Below, in pieces: positions 27,683-36,526 of a stretch of DNA of 53,054 nt. The DNA is taken from contig QCBU01000011.1 in the NCBI GenBank assembly GCA_003281505.1, positions 1 to 53,054 on the forward strand. Reading direction: 5' to 3'. Below the pieces are notes generated by a model that saw only the letters and a list, made by a program, of their open reading frames with translations, was not told where the DNA came from and did not search any database. Both the position numbers and the translations under genes were made by a program. Positions within the stretch are counted from its first letter, which is position 1. Every line of letters starts with the position of its first letter. The DNA comes from Prochlorococcus sp. AG-347-J14 (lineage in GTDB: Bacteria; Cyanobacteriota; Cyanobacteriia; PCC-6307; Cyanobiaceae).

Positions 27683-29119
27683 ATGAAGAAATCAATTAAA
27701 AATATATGTTGTATTGGCGCAGGTTACGTGGGTGGGCCCACAATGGCAGTAATTGCAGATAAGTGTCCACATATAGAGGTAAATGTTGTTGACATCAATA
27801 AAGATAGAATTCTTGCGTGGAATAGTCCTAATACAGAAGAAATACCAATTTTCGAACCGGGCCTCTCTGAAATAGTAAAAAGACGTAGAGGAGTGAACCT
27901 TTTTTTCTCAACAGAGGTTAAAGAACAAATAGCAAAGGCTGATATGATATTTATTTCTGTGAATACTCCTACTAAAAAAAGAGGAGTTGGAGCAGGAAAG
28001 GCAAGTGATCTCAAATGGGTAGAATCTTCAGCAAGACAAATCGCAAAATATTCAAAAGGATATACGATAGTCGTGGAGAAAAGTACTCTTCCAGTGAAAA
28101 CTGCAGAAGTAATTAAATCAATATTAGAGGCATCACAAAGTACTTCTCATAACGAAAAGGGAACAAAGTTCAGCGTATTGTCAAATCCTGAGTTTTTAGC
28201 GGAGGGGACTGCAATAGATGATCTTCTTAATCCAGATCGAGTTTTAATTGGTGGAGAAAATAAAGAGGATATTGAATTACTTAGTGAAATTTACTACGAA
28301 TGGGTTCCCAAGAATAAAATTATCAAAACTAACGTATGGAGCAGTGAATTAGCAAAACTTACTGCCAACGCCTTTTTGGCTCAGAGAATAAGTTCAATAA
28401 ACTCAATTGCCGCTTTATGTGAAGCCACTGGTGCAGATGTGAGAGAGGTAAGTCGAGCTATAGGATCTGATAGTAGAATTGGCTCAAAATTTCTGGATTG
28501 TGGACCAGGATTTGGAGGAAGTTGCTTTAAAAAAGACATCTTAAATTTAGTTTATTTATCGGAATATTTAGGTCTCAAAGAAGTTGCTAATTTCTGGGAA
28601 AGTGTTGTCACTTTAAATAAGTGGCATCAACACAGGATATCAAAGTTAATAACTAAAAAACTATTTGGAACCTTATCAGAAAAAAAGATTTCCATTTTGG
28701 GTTTTGCATTTAAAGAGAATACAAATGATACACGCGAATCTTCTGCAATTCAAATATGCAAAGATTTGTTGGAGGAGGGGGCTGAATTATTTATTCATGA
28801 TCCCAAGGTTAATCCAGAACAGATTTCAAGTGACTTAAACTTACTTCCAAACAACATAAAATCAAAGGCTAATAATCAAAATTCAAAAATAAAAGAGGGT
28901 ACTTGGAATAGCGCTAACAGTGTAGAAAGTGCTTTAATCAATTCAGATGCTGTTTTGATACTTACTGAATGGTCAGAATATTCAACAATAAACTGGAAGA
29001 AAGTCTCAAAATTAATGCGTAAACCCGCATGGGTATTTGATGCAAGATCAATTATTGATCCAAAAGAGGTGCTTAAATCCGGACTTAATTTATGGAGAGT
29101 TGGAGATGGTGTAATTTAG
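27683..29119 (+). CDS. ugd: UDP-glucose 6-dehydrogenase, long eukaryote-like form
   Basis: Oxidises UDP-glucose to UDP-glucuronate with NAD. The 478 residues resemble animal and plant UGDH more than the shorter bacterial type: ICCIGAGYVGGPTMAVIA with GAGYVG at 12-17, EIPIFEPGLSEIV, NLFFSTEV, FISVNTPTKKRG, and the catalytic C281 in GFGGSCFKKD. The C-terminal domain has KENTNDTRESSA. It converges with galE with a 4-base overlap of the stop regions. The downstream minus-strand UDP-glucuronate 4-epimerase would use its product. Confidence 0.93.
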   Translation: MKKSIKNICCIGAGYVGGPTMAVIADKCPHIEVNVVDINKDRILAWNSPNTEEIPIFEPGLSEIVKRRRGVNLFFSTEVKEQIAKADMIFISVNTPTKKRGVGAGKASDLKWVESSARQIAKYSKGYTIVVEKSTLPVKTAEVIKSILEASQSTSHNEKGTKFSVLSNPEFLAEGTAIDDLLNPDRVLIGGENKEDIELLSEIYYEWVPKNKIIKTNVWSSELAKLTANAFLAQRISSINSIAALCEATGADVREVSRAIGSDSRIGSKFLDCGPGFGGSCFKKDILNLVYLSEYLGLKEVANFWESVVTLNKWHQHRISKLITKKLFGTLSEKKISILGFAFKENTNDTRESSAIQICKDLLEEGAELFIHDPKVNPEQISSDLNLLPNNIKSKANNQNSKIKEGTWNSANSVESALINSDAVLILTEWSEYSTINWKKVSKLMRKPAWVFDARSIIDPKEVLKSGLNLWRVGDGVI

Positions 29120-30204
29120 TGTAATTTTCTAAATTTATAATCTTTCTGTTTTTTATACGAATTCCAACTATCCCTACACATTTCTTTGAGATTTCTTTTA
29201 GGGTTCCAGTTAATTTTAGATTTTGCCTGCGATATGTCGGCAACAGAGTAAGAAACATCTCCATCTCTTCTTGCAGAAAATTTATAAGGGATTTCAACAT
29301 CATTTACTCTAGAAAAAGTATCAACTAATTCTAAAACACTTGTTCCAGTTCCCGTACCAAGATTTAACTTTATAAAATTACTTTTATTATTTTTATCAAG
29401 GATATATTCTAGGGCTAATAAATGGCCCTCAGCTAAATCCATTACATGAATATAGTCTCTAACACCTGTACCATCTGGGGTGTTCCAATCATTACCAAAT
29501 ATCTCTAATTCTTTGATTTCTCTAAAAGCAACTTTATTTATAATTGGCATTAAATTATTTGGAAATCCTTTTGAATTTTCTCCAATAAGGCCAGACTTGT
29601 GTGCTCCAGTTGGATTAAAATAACGCAAAATTGCTATGCTCCATTTTTTATTTTTTTCAGATATGAGATTATTTAGTATTCTCTCAATAACATCTTTCGT
29701 CTGTCCATAAGGATTAATAGGATTAATAACATCATTTTCTTTAATTAATAAATTTTTATTATTAGTTCCGTATATTGTTGCACTACTACTAAACACAAAG
29801 TTTAAACAGTTAAATCTTTCCATAATTTTCAAGAGATTTATTGTGCCACTCACATTTGAATCCCAATATTGCAATGGAAATTTTGTTGATTCGAAAACAG
29901 ACTTTAAACCAGCAAAATGAACGACAGCCACAATACTTTGCAAAGAATTTGTATATGTCTCGAAAATATTTATAAGCAACTTTTGATCCCTTACATCTCC
30001 TTTTATAAAAATAGCCATTGATTCTCTTTTTTTATCATGGAGATTTGATAAATTCAAAACTCGTTTTATAACTGTTTCAGAACTATTTACTAATGAGTCC
30101 AAAATTATCAAGCGATATCCATTTTCCAATAGAGTAATTAATGTATGACTTCCTATAAAACCTGCTCCTCCAGTAACTAATATGTTTTTGATAAATTTTT
30201 CCAA
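29116..30204 (-). CDS. galE: UDP-glucose 4-epimerase
   Basis: Interconverts UDP-glucose and UDP-galactose with tightly bound NAD. The 362 residues carry TGGAGFIGSHT at 11-21, VVHFAGLKSV, FSSSATIYG, NPYGQTKDV with the YxxxK pair, and the GalE-specific YFNPTGAHKSG and TPDGTGVRDYIHV. The start is TTG at 30204, three bases after the stop of the preceding epimerase; no ATG or GTG occurs before the NAD motif. It is the distal gene of a two-gene unit with the UDP-glucuronate 4-epimerase. Confidence 0.93.
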   Translation of the reverse strand: MEKFIKNILVTGGAGFIGSHTLITLLENGYRLIILDSLVNSSETVIKRVLNLSNLHDKKRESMAIFIKGDVRDQKLLINIFETYTNSLQSIVAVVHFAGLKSVFESTKFPLQYWDSNVSGTINLLKIMERFNCLNFVFSSSATIYGTNNKNLLIKENDVINPINPYGQTKDVIERILNNLISEKNKKWSIAILRYFNPTGAHKSGLIGENSKGFPNNLMPIINKVAFREIKELEIFGNDWNTPDGTGVRDYIHVMDLAEGHLLALEYILDKNNKSNFIKLNLGTGTGTSVLELVDTFSRVNDVEIPYKFSARRDGDVSYSVADISQAKSKINWNPKRNLKEMCRDSWNSYKKQKDYKFRKLH

Positions 30205-30207
30205 ACT

Positions 30208-31236
30208 TTATTTTTCTGACTTGTAGTAATCAATATACCATTCTATAAAAGTATCTACTCCATCTTCAATTGAAGTTTTTGGACTAAAATTTATCCAATT
30301 TTCCAATGCATCAGTATTTGCCCATGTCTCAAGCACATCACCTTGCTGCATAGGTAAAAACTCTTTTTCTGCAACTTTTTCTAATTTTTGTTCTAACACC
30401 TTTATAAAATCCATTAATTCAGTAGGCTTACCGCATCCAATATTAAAAACTTTAAAAGGAGCTGTTGTGGAGTATTTTCCCTTTTTTTTTGAACTTTCTG
30501 CTGGCTTATAAGAGCATCTAAAGATACCTTCAACAATATCATCAATAAATGTAAAATCTCTTCTTAATTTCCCATTATTAAAGATCTTAATTTTCTTATT
30601 TTCTAAAATTGATTTTGTAAATATCATTGGAGCCATATCAGGTCTGCCCCATGGTCCATAAACCGTAAAAAACCTTAAGCCCGTAGTTGGAATATCATAT
30701 AGGTGACTATAAGAATGTGCCATTAATTCATTAGATTTTTTTGTGGCAGCGTAGAGGCTTATTGGGTGATCTACATTATCAAGTTCCATAAAAGGCAATT
30801 TTCTATTACCTCCATATACTGAACTACTAGAAGCGAATATAAAATTGGATACCTTATTTTTTCTTATTGATTCAAGAATATTTCCAAATCCAACCAAATT
30901 TGACTGAAAATAAGCATACGGATTACTAATGGAGTACCTTACCCCAGCTTGAGCTGCTAAATGTATAACTTTAGAAAATCTATAGGTATTAAAAAGATCA
31001 TTAATTTTTTTATTATCCTCTATGGAAATCTCATAAAATTCAAAAGAATTTAGGCCTTTTTTAATAAATTTTTTTAATTCAGCTAATCTTGAAAGCTTTA
31101 GAGATTTATCATAATAAGAATTTAAATTATCTATACCGACAATATTATGTCCATCTAATAAAAGTTTTTTTGTCAATGAAAATCCTATAAAACCAGCTAC
31201 ACCTGTAACCAAAATAGGGTTTTTAAATTGAATCAT
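30208..31236 (-). CDS. UDP-glucuronate 4-epimerase
   Basis: Extended SDR of 342 residues expected to convert UDP-glucuronate to UDP-galacturonate. The NAD motif GVAGFIG is at 12-18. Family features are the DNLNSYYDKSLKLSRL pattern, HLAAQAGVRYSISNPYAYF, SSSSVYGG, and YAATKKSNE with the YxxxK pair, then TVYGPWGRPDMAPM. These are characteristic of the GAE/WbnF/Cap1J group. It follows the Wzz gene after a 186-base gap holding a perfect 14-bp palindrome, and precedes galE by 3 bases. UDP-glucuronate would come from the ugd gene nearby. Confidence 0.9.
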   Translation of the reverse strand: MIQFKNPILVTGVAGFIGFSLTKKLLLDGHNIVGIDNLNSYYDKSLKLSRLAELKKFIKKGLNSFEFYEISIEDNKKINDLFNTYRFSKVIHLAAQAGVRYSISNPYAYFQSNLVGFGNILESIRKNKVSNFIFASSSSVYGGNRKLPFMELDNVDHPISLYAATKKSNELMAHSYSHLYDIPTTGLRFFTVYGPWGRPDMAPMIFTKSILENKKIKIFNNGKLRRDFTFIDDIVEGIFRCSYKPAESSKKKGKYSTTAPFKVFNIGCGKPTELMDFIKVLEQKLEKVAEKEFLPMQQGDVLETWANTDALENWINFSPKTSIEDGVDTFIEWYIDYYKSEK

Positions 31237-31422
31237 TCAAATAAAATATAATTGAGTTTAATTAAAAGATTTGAAACACTTTGAGTACAATAAAATTAAT
31301 ATCAAAACCAAAATATTTTGGAAGAGTCCTTAAAGATTAATTAATTTTTATTTTACTGATTAATAAGAAATATCTTTTAAAAAAAGAAGAAGTTAAAATG
31401 GCAAAAAACATAATAAATTTAT
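31237..31422 (-). other. Upstream region of the UDP-glucuronate 4-epimerase gene
   Basis: A 186-base gap. It holds CCAAAATATTTTGG at 31308-31321, a perfect 14-bp palindrome about 72 bases before the ATG. It probably contains the promoter of the two epimerase genes, but I cannot fix the boxes. No small gene is evident. Confidence 0.4.
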
Positions 31423-33072
31423 TTACTTAATAACAATATAACCTAATACTTTTTTGTTTTGTATTTTAACAATATGATCAATTTCGTAAATATCCTTTTT
31501 ATAAGTTTTATTGATTGTAATTAATATAATTAAATTTTCGAACTGACTAAGTTCTTTAACATCATTAGCAAAACACACTTCATTATTTACAACATTTTTC
31601 TTAATTAGAGTTTTAAATTTTTCAAAAAATGATGCATTATCATTATCCATAAATAAAATTCCAATTTTTTGATTTTCCTTGAATATTTGACTATTTATTA
31701 AAAGATATAAAACATTTTCTATAGATTCTGGTATTTGAGTTGATAGTTCTGAAAGGAAAGGCCAATTTAATAAAGACTTAAGTTCTAAATTATTAAAAAC
31801 AACATCTTTTCTTTTATCGATATACAAACCATAAATAAAGCCAAGAGACAATCCGAAAATAAAGCCAAAACCAATTAATTTTTTTGTTCTTGGAAAAATT
31901 GGCTTTGGTAAAAGGGTAGGTGTAGTAATTAATTCCCATGGATCTTGATTGCGAGCTTTATCAAGAGTTAATAAACGATATTGATTTTCAAGATTATCTA
32001 ATGTTTTTTTATCTCTAGTAGCATTACCAATTAGTTGCATATATTTTATTAAAACCCCTGAAGGTCTTTCTGAAGATTTTACCCTTGAAAGAGCATCTTG
32101 TTTCTTAGCTATTAAAATTCCCTCTAACTTATTTTTAAGAAGGGAAACTAGATTACTTTTTTCTTTTTTTAGAGAACTTATAGCTCTATCAGATGATTTA
32201 TAGAATGTATTGTATCTAGCTAATTTAGAATCTATTTCATTTATTCTTAATAAAACTGGGTCTTCCTCAAAGATTGGCAAAGTTGAAGCAAAATATATGA
32301 TCTGATCTGATGCGTAATTAGAATCTCTTAATTTAGTCATATATTCTTCATAAAGTCTTATTTCATTAGCAGCCGTTACTCTAAATGCCTCTATATTAAT
32401 AATTTTTGGAATTTCTTCTGAAGATTGCATATCTCCAAAATTAATTACAAGATCATGCTCAGTTGCAAATCTTTGAGCATCTGCTATTGAGTTGTCACTT
32501 TTAACTTTATAAATCTTAATTTGATCTTTAGAATATTCCAGTCTTTGTTGAATATCTCTACGCCTATTTCTTCCGGAATAATCTTGATATATTTTTGAAA
32601 TTTTATTGAGAATTTTTAGAACTAATTCTTTATCAGTGTCATTGTAAGATAAATTTAAAATTGAAGTATTTTTTTTAAGGTCGATATCTAAATTTTCTTT
32701 CTTCCACTTACCAAATCCCTTGGGATATGGATTGATGCCTTTTTTTTCTTTTTCCTTTTTAACAAGATTATAGACTTCCATTAAAATTGAAGGGCTTTCA
32801 AGAATGCCTATTTCTGTTTCAATCTCTTTTTCATTTGAACTGCTTAATCCAACTATTTTTGCAAGTTCATTATTTTGCAGAATTGAACTAGCTGGACTCT
32901 CATTATTCTGCTGTAATACAATTTGAAATTGGCCTAGCCAAATCTTTTGTGCGGTAAAAGCAAAAACTCCAGACAATAATGAACCGGCAATAGCAGTAGT
33001 AAATACTGTTTTTTTATTTCTATAAAAAGAATCAAATAGTTCTTTAATATCTATTTCCTTTGATTTAAACAA
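31423..33072 (-). CDS. Wzz-type chain-length determinant (polysaccharide co-polymerase) with a degenerate kinase-like tail
   Basis: Inner-membrane protein that sets glycan chain length. The 549 residues have membrane helices at about 18-40 and 395-415, a long periplasmic part with coiled-coil tendency between them, and the usual PxxP near the second helix (PTLLPKPIFPRTKK). A cytoplasmic tail of about 130 residues follows (KIGILFMDNDNASFFEKF, ENLIILITINK, KVLGYIVIK) and has the strand order of a BY-kinase domain but no Walker A, Walker B or tyrosine cluster. The start is TTG at 33072, supported by an AAAAGG sequence 5 bases upstream. Confidence 0.85.
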   Translation of the reverse strand: MFKSKEIDIKELFDSFYRNKKTVFTTAIAGSLLSGVFAFTAQKIWLGQFQIVLQQNNESPASSILQNNELAKIVGLSSSNEKEIETEIGILESPSILMEVYNLVKKEKEKKGINPYPKGFGKWKKENLDIDLKKNTSILNLSYNDTDKELVLKILNKISKIYQDYSGRNRRRDIQQRLEYSKDQIKIYKVKSDNSIADAQRFATEHDLVINFGDMQSSEEIPKIINIEAFRVTAANEIRLYEEYMTKLRDSNYASDQIIYFASTLPIFEEDPVLLRINEIDSKLARYNTFYKSSDRAISSLKKEKSNLVSLLKNKLEGILIAKKQDALSRVKSSERPSGVLIKYMQLIGNATRDKKTLDNLENQYRLLTLDKARNQDPWELITTPTLLPKPIFPRTKKLIGFGFIFGLSLGFIYGLYIDKRKDVVFNNLELKSLLNWPFLSELSTQIPESIENVLYLLINSQIFKENQKIGILFMDNDNASFFEKFKTLIKKNVVNNEVCFANDVKELSQFENLIILITINKTYKKDIYEIDHIVKIQNKKVLGYIVIK

Positions 33073-33077
33073 ATTTA

Positions 33078-33083
33078 CCTTTT
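33078..33083 (-). promoter_or_regulatory. Shine-Dalgarno sequence supporting the TTG start of the Wzz gene
   Basis: Read on the minus strand this is AAAAGG, with five bases to the TTG at 33072. No ATG or GTG is available near the conserved N-terminal helix, so this site decides the start. Confidence 0.5.
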
Positions 33084-33094
33084 ATAAGAATAAT

Positions 33095-33100
33095 ATTGTA
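33095..33100 (-). promoter_or_regulatory. Possible -10 box of the Wzz gene
   Basis: Read on the minus strand this is TACAAT, 22 bases before the TTG start. No clear -35 box is seen at the right distance. Confidence 0.3.
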
Positions 33101-33314
33101 CATTTTACCAAATAATTACATTCAGATAAAGTATACATATTTAAAAATAAATAATTTTTTTTAATCGTTAATTTAAAAATTAAATATATTTAATTGAATT
33201 AGTTTAGTTAAATTCATATTTAATTAAATTTAGTATTCAATAATCTATTAAAAGAAAATTTCTTACTAAAAATTAACGTAAAATAAATTAAATATTTTTA
33301 TTACTTAATAGATT

Positions 33315-33320
33315 TATAAT
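33315..33320 (+). promoter_or_regulatory. Possible -10 box of wecB
   Basis: A perfect TATAAT lies 24 bases before the TTG start at 33345. Its position fits the short leaders common in this genome. No clear -35 box is seen. Confidence 0.4.
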
Positions 33321-33344
33321 ATTAAAAATAAATTCATAATAGCT

Positions 33345-34457
33345 TTGCAAAACAAAAAAATAGTAACTTTTATAATTGGGACTCGTCCTGAAGCAATAAA
33401 ACTTGCACCAGTTATTTTAGAATTTAAATCATTTGAATTATTTGAAACGAGAATAGTATTAACAGGACAGCATAATGAAATGGTTCAACAAATTATGAGT
33501 AAATTTAATTTAATCGAAAACATAAACTTAAATTTAATGAGAAAGAAGCAATCTCTAGCAAATATAACTTCAAAAATACTTATTAATTTGGAATCTGAAT
33601 TTGATCAATTTAAGCCAGAATTAGTTGTTGTTCAAGGAGATACATCTAGTGCTTTTTCTGCAGCTTTATTAGCTTTTTACAAAAAAATAAAAATAGCTCA
33701 TATTGAAGCAGGTTTAAGAACAAATGTATTATTAAATCCTTTTCCTGAAGAAGCAAATCGAAGATTAATTTCAAAAATAGCAACATTACATTTTGCTCCA
33801 ACAAAAATTGCTTTAGAAAATCTAAAAAAAGAGAATATCAATGAAAAGATTTTTTTAACTGGAAATACTGGAATTGATGCTTTACTTTTAATATCAAAAA
33901 AAATTTCAAACTTTACAATTAAAGGTGAAAATCTTCTCAAAAAGAAGCTGATATTAGTGACTATTCATAGAAGAGAAAATTGGGGCAAAAATGTAGAGAA
34001 TGTTTGTGAAGCTATTAATCGTTTGACCTTAATTTTTAATGATGTAATCTTTTTGATCCCTATGCATAAAAATCCTATAGTAAGAGAATCTATTATTAAC
34101 TTACTTGAAAATAATAATAAAGTAATTTTAAAAGAAGCGATGGACTATGAACAATTAGTTTCTGCAATGAAAACCTGTTATTTGATCCTTACTGATTCAG
34201 GTGGGATACAAGAAGAGGCTCCAAGTTTTAGAAAGCCTGTCTTGGTTTTACGAGAAAACACTGAAAGATTTGAGGCTATAGATGCTGGCATTGCAAAATT
34301 AGTTGGGACAAATATATCATCTATTGAAAAAGTTACTAGTACACTTTTAACTAATAAAAAAGAATATAACAAAATGATTTCGGACCATAATCCATTTGGG
34401 GATGGCAAAGCGAGTAAAAGAATTTTAAAACATTGTATTCAAGAAATATTTGAATAA
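33345..34457 (+). CDS. wecB: UDP-N-acetylglucosamine 2-epimerase (non-hydrolysing)
   Basis: Interconverts UDP-GlcNAc and UDP-ManNAc in the cytoplasm. The 370 residues show the family set: IIGTRPEAIKLAPVI at the N-terminus, VQGDTSSAFSAALLAF, AHIEAGLRT, FPEEANRRLIS, TIHRRENWG, and LTDSGGIQEEAPSFRKP. The start is TTG at 33345; the frame has a stop at 33309-33311 and no ATG or GTG between there and the conserved GTRPE. It is a lone plus-strand gene between minus-strand blocks. Its product would feed the UDP-ManNAc dehydrogenase (WecC) 10 kb downstream. Confidence 0.94.
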   Translation: MQNKKIVTFIIGTRPEAIKLAPVILEFKSFELFETRIVLTGQHNEMVQQIMSKFNLIENINLNLMRKKQSLANITSKILINLESEFDQFKPELVVVQGDTSSAFSAALLAFYKKIKIAHIEAGLRTNVLLNPFPEEANRRLISKIATLHFAPTKIALENLKKENINEKIFLTGNTGIDALLLISKKISNFTIKGENLLKKKLILVTIHRRENWGKNVENVCEAINRLTLIFNDVIFLIPMHKNPIVRESIINLLENNNKVILKEAMDYEQLVSAMKTCYLILTDSGGIQEEAPSFRKPVLVLRENTERFEAIDAGIAKLVGTNISSIEKVTSTLLTNKKEYNKMISDHNPFGDGKASKRILKHCIQEIFE

Positions 34458-34462
34458 ATTTA

Positions 34463-36370
34463 TTATTTTCCTTTTTGATAAATTTCCCATTCAGGAATTA
34501 TTTTTTTTAATGTAGATAAGACTTTATCCTTATTATATTCTTTAATAGCTCTATCAAGATTTTCAATTTCTGAATTAAAGCTTGAATCTATTGGATACTT
34601 TTCTTTAGATCTAAAAATTAAGGGGTTTATAGTTTTTTGTGATTTACCATCTACTAGGAGTTCTTCATATAGTTTCTCTCCTGGCCTTAAACCAATGTCA
34701 ACTATCTCTATATCACCATGTGGATTTTCTTTGTTTTTAAGAGTTAAGCCACTTAATTTTATAATTTGCTTTGCTAAATCAATAATCTTAATAGGTTTTC
34801 CCATATCTAAAAGAAAAATATCACCATTTGAATTTAATAAAGTTGTTTCTAAAACCAAATTTACAGCTTCCGAAATCGTCATAAAATATCTAATAATATT
34901 CGAATCTGTAATAGTAATTGGACCTCCTCTAGAAATCTGCTTTAGGAATAATGGGACAACTGAACCCGATGATCCCAGCACATTCCCAAATCTTACTATT
35001 GAAAAATTAGATTCAATTTTTAAATTATCTTTTTTAAATTGCTTAATTGAACTTTTATAAAAATAGCTTTTTACCAATAATTCTGAAATTCTTTTTGATG
35101 CTCCCATTATGCTAGTAGGCCTCACCGCCTTGTCAGAAGAAATCAATATAACTTGGGAAACATTTTCTTCTAAAGAAGCCTCACAAATAATTTTTGTAGA
35201 GTAGAAATTATTTGCTATTCCTTCAATTGGATTGGCTTCTACCATAGGGACATGTTTATAGGCTGCGGCATGAAAAACTAAATCTACAGAAAATTTTTTA
35301 AGTACATTTTTTACTAACTTATAATTACCAACATTTCCTAAAACAGGAACAACTTCTACTTGAGTTTGCAAATCTTTCAAATCCTCATTTATTTTATATA
35401 AATTAGGTTCACTAATCTCAAAAAGAATAATCCTTTTTGGTCTTAAATTAATAATTTGTATACACAACTCGGATCCTATAGAACCTCCAGCTCCAGTAAC
35501 ACAAATATTTTTGTTTTTTATGTGTTTGTGTAATTTATCTTTGTTAGATTTTAATATTTTTCTATCTAAAAGACTTTCAGTTGATAAAGGCAGGAGATCA
35601 TTTAATTTTGCCTCCCCCTTCGATAATTGATAATGGTTTGGGACCTGAAGCATACTAATTCCAATTTTATGAATTTGATTAACAATTTTTTCCCTTTTTT
35701 CTTTAGAGACTGAAGGGATTGCTAAAAAAATTAAATCAATCTTTGATTTTATTTTAAGAATTTCTCTTGAAGATATTATGGGTATACAGTTTATACTTCT
35801 CCCCCATAAAAGAGGGTTATCATCAATAAAGTATTTAATAGAATAGGTATTTGATCTAATTAATGTATTAGATAAGATAGCCCCAGCTTCTCCTGCACCA
35901 TAGATAGCAATATTAGGTATTTTTTTATTATTATCACTATTTAGAAAAATCAATATTTCTTTTAAAACAAATCTAAATGCTACAGAGAGCGTACTAATGA
36001 AAATCCATAATAAAATCCAATATCTTACAGTTGGGATTTTATAATTAAATATGTTTCCTATTACAAATAGATTAATCAAAGTAATGAAACTACTTAAAAG
36101 ATTTTGATAAATTTCTCTTGCTCCAAGAAATTTTGTAATACCCTTGTAATTATTTAAGAAAAAATAAGTTAAAGATCCTACAGGTATTATTAAAAATGTT
36201 ATCCAATTAAATAAATATAAGTTGGAGCGATAATCTAAAAGTAAGTGACTAAATATAGAAGATAGGAAAAATATTAATGAATCTATTAGTAAAATTGTTA
36301 CTCTTCTTATGTAGAAGGCTTTAAGAGTATTATTTTTTAAGATAAAATTTAAAAATTTATTGCTTGACAT
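34463..36370 (-). CDS. Membrane nucleotide-sugar 4,6-dehydratase (CapD/WbpM/PglF-like)
   Basis: A 635-residue inner-membrane protein with four N-terminal helices (about 25-140), a first Rossmann domain with GAGEAG near 158-163, and a catalytic SDR domain with GAGGSIG at 293-299. The active site reads SSDKAVRPTS at 411-420 followed by MGASK, with Met422 in the usual Tyr place and K426, as in WbpM and PglF. These enzymes dehydrate UDP-GlcNAc to the 4-keto-6-deoxy sugar. It follows the aminotransferase gene after a 156-base gap. With the next two genes upstream it completes a PglF-E-D-like set. Confidence 0.9.
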   Translation of the reverse strand: MSSNKFLNFILKNNTLKAFYIRRVTILLIDSLIFFLSSIFSHLLLDYRSNLYLFNWITFLIIPVGSLTYFFLNNYKGITKFLGAREIYQNLLSSFITLINLFVIGNIFNYKIPTVRYWILLWIFISTLSVAFRFVLKEILIFLNSDNNKKIPNIAIYGAGEAGAILSNTLIRSNTYSIKYFIDDNPLLWGRSINCIPIISSREILKIKSKIDLIFLAIPSVSKEKREKIVNQIHKIGISMLQVPNHYQLSKGEAKLNDLLPLSTESLLDRKILKSNKDKLHKHIKNKNICVTGAGGSIGSELCIQIINLRPKRIILFEISEPNLYKINEDLKDLQTQVEVVPVLGNVGNYKLVKNVLKKFSVDLVFHAAAYKHVPMVEANPIEGIANNFYSTKIICEASLEENVSQVILISSDKAVRPTSIMGASKRISELLVKSYFYKSSIKQFKKDNLKIESNFSIVRFGNVLGSSGSVVPLFLKQISRGGPITITDSNIIRYFMTISEAVNLVLETTLLNSNGDIFLLDMGKPIKIIDLAKQIIKLSGLTLKNKENPHGDIEIVDIGLRPGEKLYEELLVDGKSQKTINPLIFRSKEKYPIDSSFNSEIENLDRAIKEYNKDKVLSTLKKIIPEWEIYQKGK

Positions 36371-36526
36371 ATTTAATTTTTATTATCAAAAAGGAAAAGA
36401 TAAAATAATATAATGCAACTATTAAAGTTATTTTAAACCAAAATATGAAATATATTTAACTTCATATTCTTTGTAAATAAAAAATCTTAAATTAATTATT
36501 TAAAATTTTTAAAATATTGATAATTA

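Larger units (their letters stand above)
33073..33344. other. AT-rich divergent gap between the Wzz gene and wecB
   Basis: 272 bases, by eye well above 80 percent A+T, between two divergent genes that both start with TTG. It contains a perfect 18-bp palindrome at 33178-33195 (AATTAAATATATTTAATT) and a further TTTAATTAAA core near 33219. No open frame of interest and no RNA gene could be seen. It is likely a shared regulatory region. Confidence 0.5.

Noticed and set aside
34695..35060. 121-codon plus-strand frame inside the 4,6-dehydratase gene
   Set aside because: It mirrors the conserved catalytic part of the dehydratase; the composition is that of an antisense shadow.
36442..36468. AATATGAA/TTCATATT inverted repeat between the aminotransferase and dehydratase genes
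   Set aside because: The 8-bp arms are AT-rich with an 11-base spacer, have no clear T-run and lie in DNA where such repeats arise by chance.
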